Below are positions 47,892 to 57,850 of a DNA stretch of 64,000 bases, piece by piece. The stretch lies in contig NZ_NESN01000002.1 in the NCBI RefSeq assembly GCF_003063455.1, forward strand, positions 372,001 to 436,000, in the 5' to 3' direction. The notes under the pieces were generated by a model, which was not told the origin of the DNA, made no database searches, and worked only from the letters and a program-made list of their open reading frames with translations. The DNA is from Limnohabitans parvus II-B4 (GTDB taxonomy: Bacteria; Pseudomonadota; Gammaproteobacteria; Burkholderiales; Burkholderiaceae_C). How positions within the stretch are numbered: the stretch's first letter is position 1; each line of letters opens with the position of its first letter. The translations under genes and the position numbers were made by a program.

Positions 47892-49145
47892 ATGACTTCT
47901 TACCCTGCCGGCACGCTCGGCATCGATTTCGGCACCTCCAATTCGGCCATGGCTTGGCTCGGCCACGAAGGGAGTGCACGCCTGATCCCGCTCGAAGGCG
48001 ATGCCCTGGCCATGCCGACTGCCGTGTTCTACAACCTCGAAGACAGCAGCACCCACTTCGGGCGAGATGCACTCAGGCATTACCTGGAAGGCACTGAAGG
48101 CCGCTTGATGCGTTCGCTTAAAAGCCTGCTTGGTAGTCCGCTCTTGCTGGAGACCACGCAGATCGGTCACCAACAAATCAGCTTTCAAGACATCATCGCC
48201 ACCTTTTTGGCCACCCTGCGCGAACGCGCGACGCAAAGCTTGGGCACGGCCCCGCGCCGCGTGGTGATGGGCCGCCCGGTGCACTTTGTGGACGACGATC
48301 CCGAGCGCGATGCGCTGGCCGAGGCCTCGCTGCGCCAGGCGGTGCAATCGGTGGGCTTTGAGGAGGTGTCTTTTCAACTGGAGCCGATCGCTGCTGCGCT
48401 GGATTACGAGCAGCGACTGACCCAGGAAAGCACCGTGTTGGTCGTTGACCTCGGGGGCGGCACCTCGGATTTCACCGTGGTGCGCTTGGGGCCTGAGCGC
48501 ATGCAGCGCAACGACCGCAGTGCCGACATCCTGGCCACGACGGGCGTGCACATTGGCGGCACCGATTACGACCGGCAACTGAACCTGGCCCAAGTCATGC
48601 CGCTGCTGGGTTACAAGCACATCGGCCCCGAACAGCGTGAAGTACCCAGCCGGGTGTTTTTTGACCTGGCCACTTGGCACTTGATTCATTGGCAATACCA
48701 GCCCAAGGCCATTGCCCACGCCAAAACCCTGCGTACCAATTACAGCGAGCCTCGTCTGCACGAGCGCTTGATGCAGGTGCTGACCGAGCGGCACGGTCAC
48801 CACATGGCGCACGAGGTCGAGCAAGCCAAAATTCGCTGCTCGGTAGAGAACGCCGACACGGGGATTGATTTGTCAGTCATTGAGAGTCGTCTGGAAGCCG
48901 GATTGGGTGTCGCCGACATGCAAGCGCAACTGCATGACCTGTTAAGCCGCACCGTGGCCTGTGCGCGTGAATGCGTGCAGCGCGCGGGTCTGACCGACGC
49001 TTCGCTGGATGCCATTTACCTGACTGGCGGCTCTTCGGCCTTGCGCACTTTCCAGCAGGCCCTGCAGGCAGAATTTGAGGGGGTCAAACTGATCGAGGGC
49101 GATTTGTTTGGCGGCGTGGCACTGGGGCTGGCTTACAGCCGCTGA
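47892..49145 (+). CDS. Hsp70-family protein (YegD-like)
   Basis: A 417-residue actin-fold ATPase of the Hsp70 superfamily that lacks the substrate-binding C-terminal half of DnaK. Phosphate loops are GTLGIDFGTSNSAMAWLG and VLVVDLGGGTSDFTVVRLG, with the adenosine motif YLTGGSSALRTF. It most resembles E. coli YegD, whose role is unclear. The start at 47892 opens the first phosphate loop; the frame upstream to 47784 is not conserved. Confidence 0.88.
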   Translation: MTSYPAGTLGIDFGTSNSAMAWLGHEGSARLIPLEGDALAMPTAVFYNLEDSSTHFGRDALRHYLEGTEGRLMRSLKSLLGSPLLLETTQIGHQQISFQDIIATFLATLRERATQSLGTAPRRVVMGRPVHFVDDDPERDALAEASLRQAVQSVGFEEVSFQLEPIAAALDYEQRLTQESTVLVVDLGGGTSDFTVVRLGPERMQRNDRSADILATTGVHIGGTDYDRQLNLAQVMPLLGYKHIGPEQREVPSRVFFDLATWHLIHWQYQPKAIAHAKTLRTNYSEPRLHERLMQVLTERHGHHMAHEVEQAKIRCSVENADTGIDLSVIESRLEAGLGVADMQAQLHDLLSRTVACARECVQRAGLTDASLDAIYLTGGSSALRTFQQALQAEFEGVKLIEGDLFGGVALGLAYSR

Positions 49146-49190
49146 AGACATCTGAGAGCTAAGCTGGGCGGACAGACTTTCAGCGAGCAC

Positions 49191-49224
49191 AAAAAAGCCA
49201 CTCAGGCATGACACCTGAGTGGCT
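49191..49224 (-). terminator. Rho-independent terminator of icd
   Basis: AGCCACTCAGG (49196-49206) and CCTGAGTGGCT (49214-49224) pair perfectly over 11 bp around CATGACA. On the minus strand the stem runs into TTTTTT. It starts 20 bases after the icd stop and also lies past the Hsp70-like gene. Confidence 0.9.
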
Positions 49225-49243
49225 CGCAGACCGTTTCGACCGA

Positions 49244-51481
49244 TCAGCTCTTCACGCTGCTCAATGCGGCATTGAAGGTCGCGCTGGGGCGCATGATGGC
49301 GGCCAGCTTGGCTTGGTCGGGCATGTAGTAACCGCCGATATCGACCGCCTTGCCCTGCACGGCATTGAGCTCGTCCACGATTTTCTTCTCGTTGTCGGTC
49401 AACACTTTGGCCAAGGGCGCGAACTGAGCAGCCAGCGCTGCGTCTTCGGTTTGTGCGGCCAACTCTTGAGCCCAATACATGGCCAAGTAGAACTGGCTGC
49501 CACGGTTGTCGAGCTGACCTGTTTTAGGCGAAGGATTCTTGTTGTTGTCGAGCAATTTTCCGGTCGCGGCATCCAGTGTCTTGGACAAGACGCCGGCCTT
49601 TTTGTTGCCGGTTTTCAGGCCCAGGTCTTCCAGCGACACGGCCAGTGCCAAGAACTCACCCAACGAGTCCCAACGCAGGTGATTTTCTTCGACCAACTGC
49701 TGAACGTGCTTGGGCGCAGAGCCGCCGGCACCGGTTTCGTACATGCCGCCACCGGCCATCAAAGGCACGACCGACAGCATCTTGGCCGAGGTGCCCAATT
49801 CCATGATCGGGAACAGGTCGGTCAGGTAGTCACGCAGGATGTTGCCTGTGGCGCTGATGGTGTCCAGACCGCGCACCACGCGCTCCAGGGTGTAACGCAT
49901 GGCACGCACTTGGCTCATGATCTGGATGTCCAGACCGGCGGTGTTGTGCTCGTGCAGGTACATCTTGACCTTGGTGATCAGCTGGGCTTCGTGCGGACGG
50001 TACTGGTCGAGCCAGAACACCACGGGCATGCCGGAGTTGCGGGCACGGGTGACGGCCAACTTGACCCAGTCGCGGATCGCTGCGTCCTTGACCTGGCACA
50101 TGCGCCAGATGTCGCCCGCTTCCACGTTTTCAGACAGCAGCACTTCGCCGGTGTTCAGGTCGGTGATGTTGGCCACGCCGTCTTCAGGAATCTCGAAGGT
50201 CTTGTCGTGCGAGCCGTATTCTTCGGCTTGCTGGGCCATCAGGCCGACGTTGGGCACCGTGCCCATGGTCTTGGGGTCAAACGCGCCGTGCCACTTGCAG
50301 AAGTTGATCATCTCCTGGTAAATACGGGCAAAAGTCGACTCGGGCATCACGGCCTTGACGTCTTTCAGCCGGCCATCGGCACCCCACATCTTGCCGCCGT
50401 TGCGGATCATGGCAGGCATGGAGGCATCCACGATCACGTCGTTGGGCGAGTGGAAGTTGGTGATGCCCTTGGCGGAATCGACCATGGCCAGCTCGGGGCG
50501 GTGCTCGTGGCAGGCGTGCAGGTCGCGCTTGATTTCGTCTTGCTTGGACTGGGGCAGCGTGGCGATCTTGCTGTACAGATCGGCCATGCCGTTGTTCACG
50601 TTCACGCCCAGTTCTTCGAACAATTTGGCGTGCTTGGCAAACGCTTCTTTGTAAAAGATCTTGACGCAATGACCGAACACGATGGGGTGCGAGACCTTCA
50701 TCATGGTGGCTTTGACGTGCAGCGAGAACATCACGCCGGTTTTGTGTGCGTCTTCGATTTCCTGCTCGTAGAAAGCTTCCAGCGCTTTCTTGCTCATGAA
50801 CATGCTGTCGATGACTTCACGGTCGAGCAAAGAGACTTTGGGTTTGAGGATGATGGCCTTGCCGCTCTTGGTGATCAGCTCCATCTTCACGTCACGGGCG
50901 CGGTCCAGCGTCATGGACTTTTCACCGTGGTAGAAGTCGCCAGCGTGCATGTGCGAGACGTGCGAGCGCGAGGCCTGGCTCCACTCGGCCATGCTGTGCG
51001 GGTTCTTGCGGGCAAACTCTTTCACGGCGCGGGGCGCGCGGCGGTCCGAGTTGCCTTCGCGCAAAACAGGGTTCACGGCCGAGCCGGTGCACTTGTTGTA
51101 GCGTGCCTTCAAGGCCTTTTCTTCGTCGGTCTTGGCGTTCTCAGGGTAGTCGGGCAAGGCGTAGCCCTTGGACTGCAGTTCCTTGATGGCGGCGACCAGC
51201 TGACCCACGGAAGCGCTGATGTTGGGCAACTTGATGATGTTGGCAGAAGGGTTCAGCGTCAGTTTGCCCAGCTCGGCCAGGTTGTTTGGCGCACGCTGCT
51301 CAGGAGGCAGCAAATCAGAAAATTCACCCAGGATACGGGCAGCCACAGAAATGTCGCTCTCGGCCACTTCGATGCCAGCAGGGGCTGCAAACGTGCGGAT
51401 GATCGGCAAGAACGAGGCTGTGGCCAGCAAAGGGGCTTCGTCTGTCAGGGTGTAAATGATCTTGGATTTGTCTGCAGCCAT
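49244..51481 (-). CDS. icd: NADP-dependent isocitrate dehydrogenase, monomeric type
   Basis: A 745-residue enzyme of the monomeric IDH family, unrelated in length to the 416-residue dimeric Icd. It oxidises isocitrate to 2-oxoglutarate with NADP in the citric acid cycle. Family segments include [60 protein letters not shown] and [20 protein letters not shown]. The ATG at 51481 gives the standard N-terminus. The 292 bases upstream to yebC hold both promoters, but I cannot define boxes securely. Confidence 0.96.
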   Translation of the reverse strand: MAADKSKIIYTLTDEAPLLATASFLPIIRTFAAPAGIEVAESDISVAARILGEFSDLLPPEQRAPNNLAELGKLTLNPSANIIKLPNISASVGQLVAAIKELQSKGYALPDYPENAKTDEEKALKARYNKCTGSAVNPVLREGNSDRRAPRAVKEFARKNPHSMAEWSQASRSHVSHMHAGDFYHGEKSMTLDRARDVKMELITKSGKAIILKPKVSLLDREVIDSMFMSKKALEAFYEQEIEDAHKTGVMFSLHVKATMMKVSHPIVFGHCVKIFYKEAFAKHAKLFEELGVNVNNGMADLYSKIATLPQSKQDEIKRDLHACHEHRPELAMVDSAKGITNFHSPNDVIVDASMPAMIRNGGKMWGADGRLKDVKAVMPESTFARIYQEMINFCKWHGAFDPKTMGTVPNVGLMAQQAEEYGSHDKTFEIPEDGVANITDLNTGEVLLSENVEAGDIWRMCQVKDAAIRDWVKLAVTRARNSGMPVVFWLDQYRPHEAQLITKVKMYLHEHNTAGLDIQIMSQVRAMRYTLERVVRGLDTISATGNILRDYLTDLFPIMELGTSAKMLSVVPLMAGGGMYETGAGGSAPKHVQQLVEENHLRWDSLGEFLALAVSLEDLGLKTGNKKAGVLSKTLDAATGKLLDNNKNPSPKTGQLDNRGSQFYLAMYWAQELAAQTEDAALAAQFAPLAKVLTDNEKKIVDELNAVQGKAVDIGGYYMPDQAKLAAIMRPSATFNAALSSVKS

Positions 51482-51773
51482 GGGTACTCTCGTTATCAGG
51501 GATGTGGAAAAAGGAATACGTCGTCCGGCGGTACGTCGAACGGATTCGGAAACCGCCCTTTTAAGGTGGTTTAACCCGTGACTTTATCTCAAATGCACCC
51601 CTGTTTTGCTTACGTGGTGCCGCAGCCAACGCCTGCGCACAGGCCAACTTGGGAGGCAAACAGCCAGGCGATTAAACTGACACCCCTTTAGACACACGCC
51701 AAATCACCGGACTTGGCGTCCCCTTACCCGGCCAGCGCCCCTTGAGCGCGGCCCCCAACCTAGGAATACACCC

Positions 51774-52487
51774 ATGGGCGCGCAATGGAAAGCCAAAGGC
51801 AAAGCACAAGCCGCAGACGCCAGAGGCAAATTGTTTGGCCGTCTGGCCAAGGACATCATGATCGCAGCCCGCAACGGTGCCGACCCGGCCGCCAACTCGC
51901 GCCTGCGTCTGGTGGTCGAGCAGGCCCGCAAAGTGTCCATGCCCAAAGAAACGCTGGAACGCGCCATCAAGAAGGGCGCTGGCCTTTTGGGCGATGCCGT
52001 GAGCTTTGACCGCGTGATTTACGAAGGTTTCGCGCCGCACCAAGTGCCGGTGATGATCGAAGTGCTGACCGACAACGTGAACCGCACGGCGTCTGAAATG
52101 CGTGTGTTGTTCCGCAAAGGCCAGCAAGGCACCTCGGGCTCGGTCTCGTGGGACTTTGACCATGTGGGCATGATCGAGGCGGAACCTGCCCAAGCCGGTG
52201 CGGACGCCGAACTGGCCGCCATCGAAGCCGGTGCGCAGGACTTTGAGCCCGCCGATGAAGACGGCGTGACCGTGTTCATCACCGAAGCGACCGACCTGGA
52301 CCTGGTCAGCCGCGCTCTGCCCAACTTCGGTTTCACCGTGGTGTCGGCCAAACTGGGCTACAAACCCAAGAACCCGGTCGACCCGGTCAACCTGAGCCCA
52401 GAACAATTGGAAGAGGTTGAAGCCTTCTTGGGTGCCATTGACAACAACGACGACGTGCAAAACGTGTTTGTGGGGCTGGCGGGTTAA
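51774..52487 (+). CDS. yebC: YebC/PmpR-family translation or transcription factor
   Basis: A 237-residue TACO1/YebC protein, complete from [28 protein letters not shown] to the end. Family blocks [20 protein letters not shown] and [22 protein letters not shown] are clear. YebC proteins relieve ribosome stalling at proline stretches and have also been called transcriptional regulators. A strong terminator follows. Confidence 0.93.
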   Translation: MGAQWKAKGKAQAADARGKLFGRLAKDIMIAARNGADPAANSRLRLVVEQARKVSMPKETLERAIKKGAGLLGDAVSFDRVIYEGFAPHQVPVMIEVLTDNVNRTASEMRVLFRKGQQGTSGSVSWDFDHVGMIEAEPAQAGADAELAAIEAGAQDFEPADEDGVTVFITEATDLDLVSRALPNFGFTVVSAKLGYKPKNPVDPVNLSPEQLEEVEAFLGAIDNNDDVQNVFVGLAG

Positions 52488-52503
52488 GCAAGCCCCCCCC
52501 GAC

Positions 52504-52542
52504 AAGGGCCTGACAGGTGTTGACCTGCCAGGCCCTTTTTTC
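52504..52542 (+). terminator. Rho-independent terminator of yebC
   Basis: AAGGGCCTGACAGG (52504-52517) pairs with CCTGCCAGGCCCTT (52524-52537) with one mismatch, followed by six T residues. It starts 16 bases past the yebC stop. Confidence 0.88.
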
Positions 52543-52647
52543 TGGGCCACAGTTTTTCGACGCAACGCAAATTGGTGCACACCCACGCACCAAGCAAGGG
52601 AAATCCATGAGTCAAAAATGATTTGCGCACACCTATGATGCACAAAT

Positions 52648-52659
52648 CTTGCATACAAG
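52648..52659. promoter_or_regulatory. Probable GntR autoregulatory operator
   Basis: CTTGCATACAAG has perfect CTTG/CAAG arms around a near-symmetric centre, like sites of FadR-subfamily GntR regulators. It touches the ATG of the GntR gene at 52660, so binding would block its expression and that of the coupled transporter. Confidence 0.5.
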
Positions 52660-53478
52660 ATGCCAAAACAAGTGGCACGGTATTCGCTAGAGGTTCAAGC
52701 AAAGGAATCCCTGGTTGTGAACTCCAAAGACATTGCCGACCGGATCGTGGAAGCGATCCTGGCCCAAAAGCTGATGCCCGGCGCACGCCTGGGCGAGCAG
52801 GCTTTGTCCATGCTGTTTGACTGCAGCCGCACTCTGGTGCGCGAAGCGCTGATGCAACTGGCCGCACGCGGCATCGTGCAGGTCAGCTCGCGCCGGGGCT
52901 GGTTTGTGGTGCAGCCCTCCAAGACCGAAGCCCGCGAAGCCTTTGAAGCCCGCAAAGTGATTGAAACCGGCCTGATCCGCAGCGCCGGAGCCATGGACAA
53001 AACCACGCTCAAGCGCCTGAAACAACACATCCAGCAAGAGAAAACCGCGCTCAAACAAGACGACGTGGGGCGCCGCAGCTTTTTGCTCGGTGATTTTCAT
53101 GTGTGCCTGGCCGAGTGCCTGGGCAACCAGCTGCTGGCCGACACGCTGCGCGACTTCACGGCGCGCACCACGCTGATCGCCATGCTCTACCAGTCGAGCC
53201 ACGACGCGGTGAAGTCCTGCCAGGAACACATCGACATCGTGCAAGCGCTGGAGCGCGGCGACAAGGAAACGGCCGAGCGGCTCATGGCCGAGCACATTGG
53301 CCAGGTGCAATCGGCATTGCAGATCAACGCCACACCCGCAGACCCGCTGGCCGAGTTGCGTTTGGCACTGGCACCCATGAACCCCGCCAGCACCATGGCC
53401 AAAAAACAGGCCAAGAGCGCAGCCAGCAAACCCTCTTCATCCACCTCACCTTCCACCTACCTAGGAGCCTTGCTATGA
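52660..53478 (+). CDS. GntR-family regulator, FadR subfamily (FCD domain)
   Basis: A 272-residue regulator. The winged helix is at about residues 20-85 (MPGARLGEQALSMLFDCSRTLVREALMQL), followed by an all-helical FCD ligand domain with metal-binding histidines (DFHVCLAECL; EHIDIVQALE; MAEHIGQV). The last 40 residues are a low-complexity Lys/Ala/Ser tail. Its stop overlaps the start of the binding-protein gene (ATGA at 53475), so regulator and transporter are translated together. The likely ligand is an amino acid or organic acid carried by that transporter. Confidence 0.88.
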   Translation: MPKQVARYSLEVQAKESLVVNSKDIADRIVEAILAQKLMPGARLGEQALSMLFDCSRTLVREALMQLAARGIVQVSSRRGWFVVQPSKTEAREAFEARKVIETGLIRSAGAMDKTTLKRLKQHIQQEKTALKQDDVGRRSFLLGDFHVCLAECLGNQLLADTLRDFTARTTLIAMLYQSSHDAVKSCQEHIDIVQALERGDKETAERLMAEHIGQVQSALQINATPADPLAELRLALAPMNPASTMAKKQAKSAASKPSSSTSPSTYLGALL

Positions 53479-54269
53479 AACTCTCGAAACGCCTTGTGCT
53501 GTCTGTTGCCGTCGCCGCCAGCCTGTTGACTTTGACAGGTGCCAGCCACGCCCAAGCCGCGCTGGACAACATCCAGAAAGCCAAGCTGATCAAGATCGCC
53601 ATCCCGACCGACTTTCCGCCTTATGGCTTTGTGGGCATCGACCTCAAACCCCAAGGCCTGGACATCGACATGGCCAACTACATCGCCACCAAAATGGGCG
53701 TGAAGATCGAGCTGATGCCCGTGACCAGCGCCAACCGCATCGCCTACCTGCAGACCAAGAAGGCCGATCTGGTCATCTCCACCCTGGGGAAGAACCCCGA
53801 GCGTGAAAAAGTCATCGACTTCACCTCGGCTTACTCGCCATTTTTCCAGGGCATTTATGGCCCCAAAACCATCAACGTGAAATCCATGGCCGATTTGGCG
53901 GGCAAGACCGTGGCGGCCACTCGTGGCGCTTTGGAAGATCAAGAATTGACCAAGGTGGCCCCGGCGGGCACAGAAATCAAACGCTTTGAAGACAACAACG
54001 CCACCGTGTCCGCTTTCGTCGCGGGCCAAACCCAATTGCTGGCCACGGGCGTGTCGGTCGCAGGCGTGATGATGCAAAAGAACCCCCAACTCAACACCGA
54101 ATACAAGTTGTTGCTCAAAGACAGCCCCAACTTCATCGGTGTGGGCAAGGGCGAAGACGCGCTGCGCACCAAGGTCAACGCCATCATTGCCGAGGCCAAA
54201 AAGTCGGGCGACATCGACAAGATGGCGCAAAAGTGGCTGGGCCGCCCTGCTGGCCAGTTGCCCGAATAA
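53475..54269 (+). CDS. Polar amino-acid ABC transporter, substrate-binding protein
   Basis: A 264-residue periplasmic binding protein of family 3 with a signal peptide ending ASHAQA. Family blocks include KIAIPTDFPPYGFVGIDLKPQGLDIDMANYIA (shown by its start IAIPTDFPPYGF), ADLVISTLGKNPEREKVIDF and the C-terminal GDIDKMAQKWLG. It delivers a polar amino acid to the two permeases that follow. The TAGGAG ribosome binding site is inside the end of the GntR gene. Confidence 0.9.
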   Translation: MKLSKRLVLSVAVAASLLTLTGASHAQAALDNIQKAKLIKIAIPTDFPPYGFVGIDLKPQGLDIDMANYIATKMGVKIELMPVTSANRIAYLQTKKADLVISTLGKNPEREKVIDFTSAYSPFFQGIYGPKTINVKSMADLAGKTVAATRGALEDQELTKVAPAGTEIKRFEDNNATVSAFVAGQTQLLATGVSVAGVMMQKNPQLNTEYKLLLKDSPNFIGVGKGEDALRTKVNAIIAEAKKSGDIDKMAQKWLGRPAGQLPE

Positions 54270-54289
54270 GCACTTGAAAGGCTGACGCC

Positions 54290-54961
54290 ATGGCGATTGA
54301 GCTGGACTTTGCGGCGGTTTTGACCGAGTGGCCTTTGCTGGTCAAAGGTGTGGCGTGGACACTCGGCCTCACGGCCGTGTCCGCGGTGCTGGGCGTGCTG
54401 CTGGGCATTGGCTGCGCTTGGGTGCGCACCCAGGGGCCGAGCTGGAGCCGCCCTGGCGTGGCCGCCTATGTGGAGCTGATCCGCAACACGCCTTTCATCG
54501 TTCAGCTCTTTTTCCTGTTCTTTGGCTTGCCGGCCATGGGTGTGCGCCTGAGCCCCGAATGGTCGTCGGTGATCGCCATGGTGATCAACCTGGGGGCCTA
54601 TTCGGCCGAGATCGTGCGGGCAGGCATCCAGACCACGCCTGCAGGGCAGATCGAAGCGGCCATGAGCCTGGCGCTCTCGCGCATGCAGACCTTCATCCAT
54701 GTGGTGCTGCCGCCTGCACTGCAGCGCGTGTGGCCTGCGCTGGTCAGCCAGATCATCATCGTGATGTTGGGCTCGGCGGTGTGCGGACAAATCTCGACCG
54801 AAGAGTTGAGCTTTGCCGCCAACCTGATCCAGAGCCGCAACTTCCGCGCCTTTGAAGCCTTCATCGTCGCCACCGCCATTTACCTGTTGCTGTCGATCGC
54901 CACCCGCGCCACGCTGAACTGGTTCGGCCAACGCTTCTTGTTCGGAGGCCGCCGTGGTTGA
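54290..54961 (+). CDS. Amino-acid ABC transporter permease 1
   Basis: A 223-residue HEAM-type permease with about five helices. The family segments VELIRNTPFIVQLFFLFFGLP and GAYSAEIVRAGIQTTPAGQIEAA, with the EAA loop after it, mark the polar amino-acid group. It overlaps the next permease gene by 8 bases and pairs with it in the membrane. Confidence 0.9.
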   Translation: MAIELDFAAVLTEWPLLVKGVAWTLGLTAVSAVLGVLLGIGCAWVRTQGPSWSRPGVAAYVELIRNTPFIVQLFFLFFGLPAMGVRLSPEWSSVIAMVINLGAYSAEIVRAGIQTTPAGQIEAAMSLALSRMQTFIHVVLPPALQRVWPALVSQIIIVMLGSAVCGQISTEELSFAANLIQSRNFRAFEAFIVATAIYLLLSIATRATLNWFGQRFLFGGRRG

Positions 54962-55604
54962 ATTTTCTCTTTGGGACATCGTCAGCAACCTCTTGCTGGC
55001 CGCACGCTGGACGCTGGTGCTCTCGCTGATCGCTTTTGTGGGCGGCGGCCTGGTGGGCCTGGCCCTGCTGGTGGCCCGCACCACGCACAACCGCAGCTTG
55101 CAACAAGCGGTGGCCGTGTATGTGCAAGTCTTTCAGGGCACGCCTTTGCTGATGCAGCTGTTTCTGGCCTACTTCGGCATGGCCATGCTGGGCGTAGAGA
55201 CGTCCGCCTGGACGGCAGCGGCCGTGGCCCTGACGCTGTACAGCAGCGCCTTCCTCGCCGAGATCTGGCACGGCTGCGTCAAATCGATTGGCAAAGGCCA
55301 GTGGGAGGCGGCGCAAAGCCTGGCACTGAACTTTGGCGAGCAACTGCGCTACGTCATCTTTCCGCAAGCCGCACGCATTGCGGTCGCACCCACCGTGGGC
55401 TTTTTGGTGCAGGTGGTCAAGGGCACAGCGCTGGCTTCGGTCATTGGCTTTGTCGAGCTGACCAAGGCCGGCACCATGATCACCAACGCCACCTTCAAAC
55501 CCTTTGTGGTCTACAGCTGTGTGGCTGTTTTGTATTTTCTGATCTGCTACCCGATCAGCCTGTATGCACGCTCTCTCGAAGGTCGATTCCATGTCCAACG
55601 CTAA
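54954..55604 (+). CDS. Amino-acid ABC transporter permease 2
   Basis: A 216-residue permease partner with QVFQGTPLLMQLFLAYFG and SSAFLAEIWHGCVKSIGKGQWEAA, the same family blocks as permease 1. The start is a GTG at 54954 inside the previous gene. Its end overlaps the ATPase gene by 14 bases. Confidence 0.9.
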   Translation: MVEFSLWDIVSNLLLAARWTLVLSLIAFVGGGLVGLALLVARTTHNRSLQQAVAVYVQVFQGTPLLMQLFLAYFGMAMLGVETSAWTAAAVALTLYSSAFLAEIWHGCVKSIGKGQWEAAQSLALNFGEQLRYVIFPQAARIAVAPTVGFLVQVVKGTALASVIGFVELTKAGTMITNATFKPFVVYSCVAVLYFLICYPISLYARSLEGRFHVQR

Positions 55605-56343
55605 CGCATCTACCGCCGCCGTCGCCATCACGGGGCTGCGCAAGTCTTATGGCAACAACGAAGTCCTCAAAGGCATCGACCTGAACGTGCAACCGGGTGA
55701 GGTGATCGCCATCATCGGCAAAAGCGGCTCGGGCAAAAGCACCCTGCTGCGCTGCATCAACGGGCTGGAGACCTTTCAGCACGGCAGTCTGACCGTGCAA
55801 GGCCAGCCCTTGGTGTACGACGACCCTGCGGCCATGCGGACCTTACGCCAGCAAGTGGGCATGATCTTCCAGTCCTTCAACCTGTTTCCGCACCTCACTG
55901 TGGGCAAAAACATCCAGCTCGCGCCCGGTCTGGTCAAGCAGCTGCCTGCCGCCGAGACCGAAGCCACGGCACGCCGTCTTCTGGCCCGTGTGGGTTTGGC
56001 CGAAAAGTTCGACGCCTTTCCCGATCAACTCTCGGGCGGGCAGCAGCAACGCGTGGCGATTGCCCGGGCACTGGCCATGTCACCGGGCATCTTGCTGTGC
56101 GACGAAATCACCTCGGCGCTCGACCCCGAGCTGGTGGGCGAAGTGCTGGCCGTGGTGGAGTCGCTGGCGCAAGAGGGCATGACGCTCTTGATGGTCACGC
56201 ACGAGATGAACTTTGCCCGCAAGGTGAGTGACCGGGTGGTCTTCATGCACCAAGGCTTGGTGCATGAGCAAGGCGCACCGGCCGAACTTTTTGCCAACCC
56301 GAAGACGTCTGAACTGCAGCAGTTTTTGTCCTCATTGCACTGA
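55591..56343 (+). CDS. Amino-acid ABC transporter ATP-binding subunit
   Basis: A 250-residue ATPase of the GlnQ/HisP type: Walker A IIGKSGSGKSTLLRC, Q-loop FQSFNLFPHLT, signature LSGGQQQRVAIARAL, Walker B GILLCDEITSALDPE and the switch His in MVTHEMNFAR. The start at 55591 is preferred over 55564 because a GAAGG lies upstream and the residues gained from 55564 are only the end of the permease gene. It completes the transporter operon. Confidence 0.92.
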   Translation: MSNANASTAAVAITGLRKSYGNNEVLKGIDLNVQPGEVIAIIGKSGSGKSTLLRCINGLETFQHGSLTVQGQPLVYDDPAAMRTLRQQVGMIFQSFNLFPHLTVGKNIQLAPGLVKQLPAAETEATARRLLARVGLAEKFDAFPDQLSGGQQQRVAIARALAMSPGILLCDEITSALDPELVGEVLAVVESLAQEGMTLLMVTHEMNFARKVSDRVVFMHQGLVHEQGAPAELFANPKTSELQQFLSSLH

Positions 56344-56377
56344 GGCAAAATAATTCACACCCACCCGGAGTCATCTG

Positions 56378-57148
56378 ATGAAACGTTTGTTGGTGTGCCT
56401 GCTTTTGTGCTTGAGCGGCTTGAGTGCCTATGCCGAAGAAAAAATGGTCAAGCTCGACATCGGTCGAGCCGATGGCCATTTGCCGATTTATGTGATGACA
56501 CAGCCGCAGGCAAAGGCCACCTTGGTGCTGCTGCCCGGCGGCGATGCCAACACAGGCAAGATCGTCGATGGCCAACCGACCAGCAAGAACTTCCTGGTGC
56601 GCAGTCGCACACTGTTTGCAGCCCAGCAGTTCAACGTGATCGTGGTCTTCAGAGCTTCTGATTTGCAACGCCTGGACTACGACTACCGCGTCAGTCCAAC
56701 GCACATTCAAGAGCTGGCCGCGGTGGTGCGCCATGCCAAACAACTGAGCGATTCGCCCGTGTGGCTTGTGGGCACCAGCCGAGGCACAGTGTCCGGCACG
56801 GCGGCCACGATTGCCTGGCCCCAAGGCACGGTACAAGGTCTGGTCCTCACCTCCAGCGTGACATCCAACAAGGTTGGCGCCATTGCCACGCAAGCCATTG
56901 ACAAAATTGCGGTGCCCACGTTGGTTGTTCACCACAAGCAAGATGCCTGCAAGATCTGCTTACCCCACGAAGCGGCCCGCATCACTGACGGCCTCAAGTC
57001 GGCACCCATCAAGAAATTCATCATGGTCGAAGGCGGCTCAGATCCCGTAGGAGACCCCTGCGATGCACTGCACTGGCACGGCTTCATCAACCATGAAAAA
57101 GAGGCCGTCCAGCTGATTGGCAACTGGATCAAATCACCCCAAAATTGA
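56378..57148 (+). CDS. Exported alpha/beta-hydrolase
   Basis: A 256-residue protein with a signal peptide ending SAYAEE. The alpha/beta-hydrolase nucleophile elbow is GTSRGTVSG, the oxyanion side LLPGGDAN, and the last catalytic His is probably in DALHWHGF. Four cysteines near the end (ACKICLP; GDPCDALH) suggest a disulfide. The substrate is unknown. It lies 34 bases after the ABC ATPase and may share its message; a terminator-like stem follows. Confidence 0.75.
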   Translation: MKRLLVCLLLCLSGLSAYAEEKMVKLDIGRADGHLPIYVMTQPQAKATLVLLPGGDANTGKIVDGQPTSKNFLVRSRTLFAAQQFNVIVVFRASDLQRLDYDYRVSPTHIQELAAVVRHAKQLSDSPVWLVGTSRGTVSGTAATIAWPQGTVQGLVLTSSVTSNKVGAIATQAIDKIAVPTLVVHHKQDACKICLPHEAARITDGLKSAPIKKFIMVEGGSDPVGDPCDALHWHGFINHEKEAVQLIGNWIKSPQN

Positions 57149-57168
57149 AGCGGTGCATTGGCGCACAG

Positions 57169-57210
57169 AAAAGATCCGACCGGCCGATTAAGGTGGGTTG
57201 ATCTTTTTTT
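57169..57210 (+). terminator. Probable rho-independent terminator
   Basis: AAAAGATC (57169-57176) pairs with GATCTTTT (57200-57207), and the T-run continues to 57210. The inner part is loosely paired. It separates the hydrolase from the CBS gene. Confidence 0.6.
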
Positions 57211-57224
57211 GGGGGGAGCGATCC

Positions 57225-57728
57225 ATGAATCTGGCCAGCCTGTGTCGGCGCGAAATCATCTCTGTCAGCGCGGAAGCCTCGGTACACAAAGCCGCCGAGC
57301 TGATGCGCGTTCACCATGTCGGGGCTCTGGCACTGACCGATCCTGAAGACCCGACACGGGTGATGGGCGTGGTGACCGACCGGGATCTGGTGGTCAATTT
57401 GCTGGCACAAGGCTGTTCACCGGAAGAACAAAATGTGGGTGCTTTCAGCAGCGTGCATTTGATCCGGGTGCCTGGCACTTCGAGCGTTTACGAAGGCGTG
57501 CAAGCCATGCACCAACACGGCGTGCGGCGTGTTTTCGTGACCGAACCCGGTGGGCGCCTCATGGGCCTGCTGTCCGTTGACGATTTACTGGTCAGCATCG
57601 CCGATGAATTGAACGGGCTTTCCGAAGCGCTGCGCGTCGGGATCGACATGGAAAGTGCCAGAACCTCACCCATGTTCACTCCCGGCGAACAGCCTGAGGG
57701 CATGTACCTGGCGCAGCACGAGCCTTGA
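57225..57728 (+). CDS. Tandem CBS-domain protein
   Basis: A 167-residue protein made of two CBS domains (about residues 8-65 and 75-135): SAEASVHKAAELMRVHHVGALALTD, GVVTDRDLVVNLL and YEGVQAMHQHGVRRVFVTE. CBS pairs bind adenine nucleotides and act as energy sensors. The tail has no known domain. It stands alone, converging with DAHP synthase; the 122 bases between hold no clear terminator. Confidence 0.85.
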   Translation: MNLASLCRREIISVSAEASVHKAAELMRVHHVGALALTDPEDPTRVMGVVTDRDLVVNLLAQGCSPEEQNVGAFSSVHLIRVPGTSSVYEGVQAMHQHGVRRVFVTEPGGRLMGLLSVDDLLVSIADELNGLSEALRVGIDMESARTSPMFTPGEQPEGMYLAQHEP

Positions 57729-57850
57729 TGGGCATTGGCAGCAGGATACGAGAACGCCTCGAAGCAGGTACAGCGGTCAAAACCGCCCCCAAAATGACAA
57801 GCCCGACCGGCGATGGCGGTCAAGGCACTGTTACATGTTTTGCCGTGCCA

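Noticed and set aside
49208..51574. A 788-codon open frame on the plus strand
   Set aside because: It is antisense to the well-defined isocitrate dehydrogenase and has typical shadow composition (His, Val, Gln, Gly).
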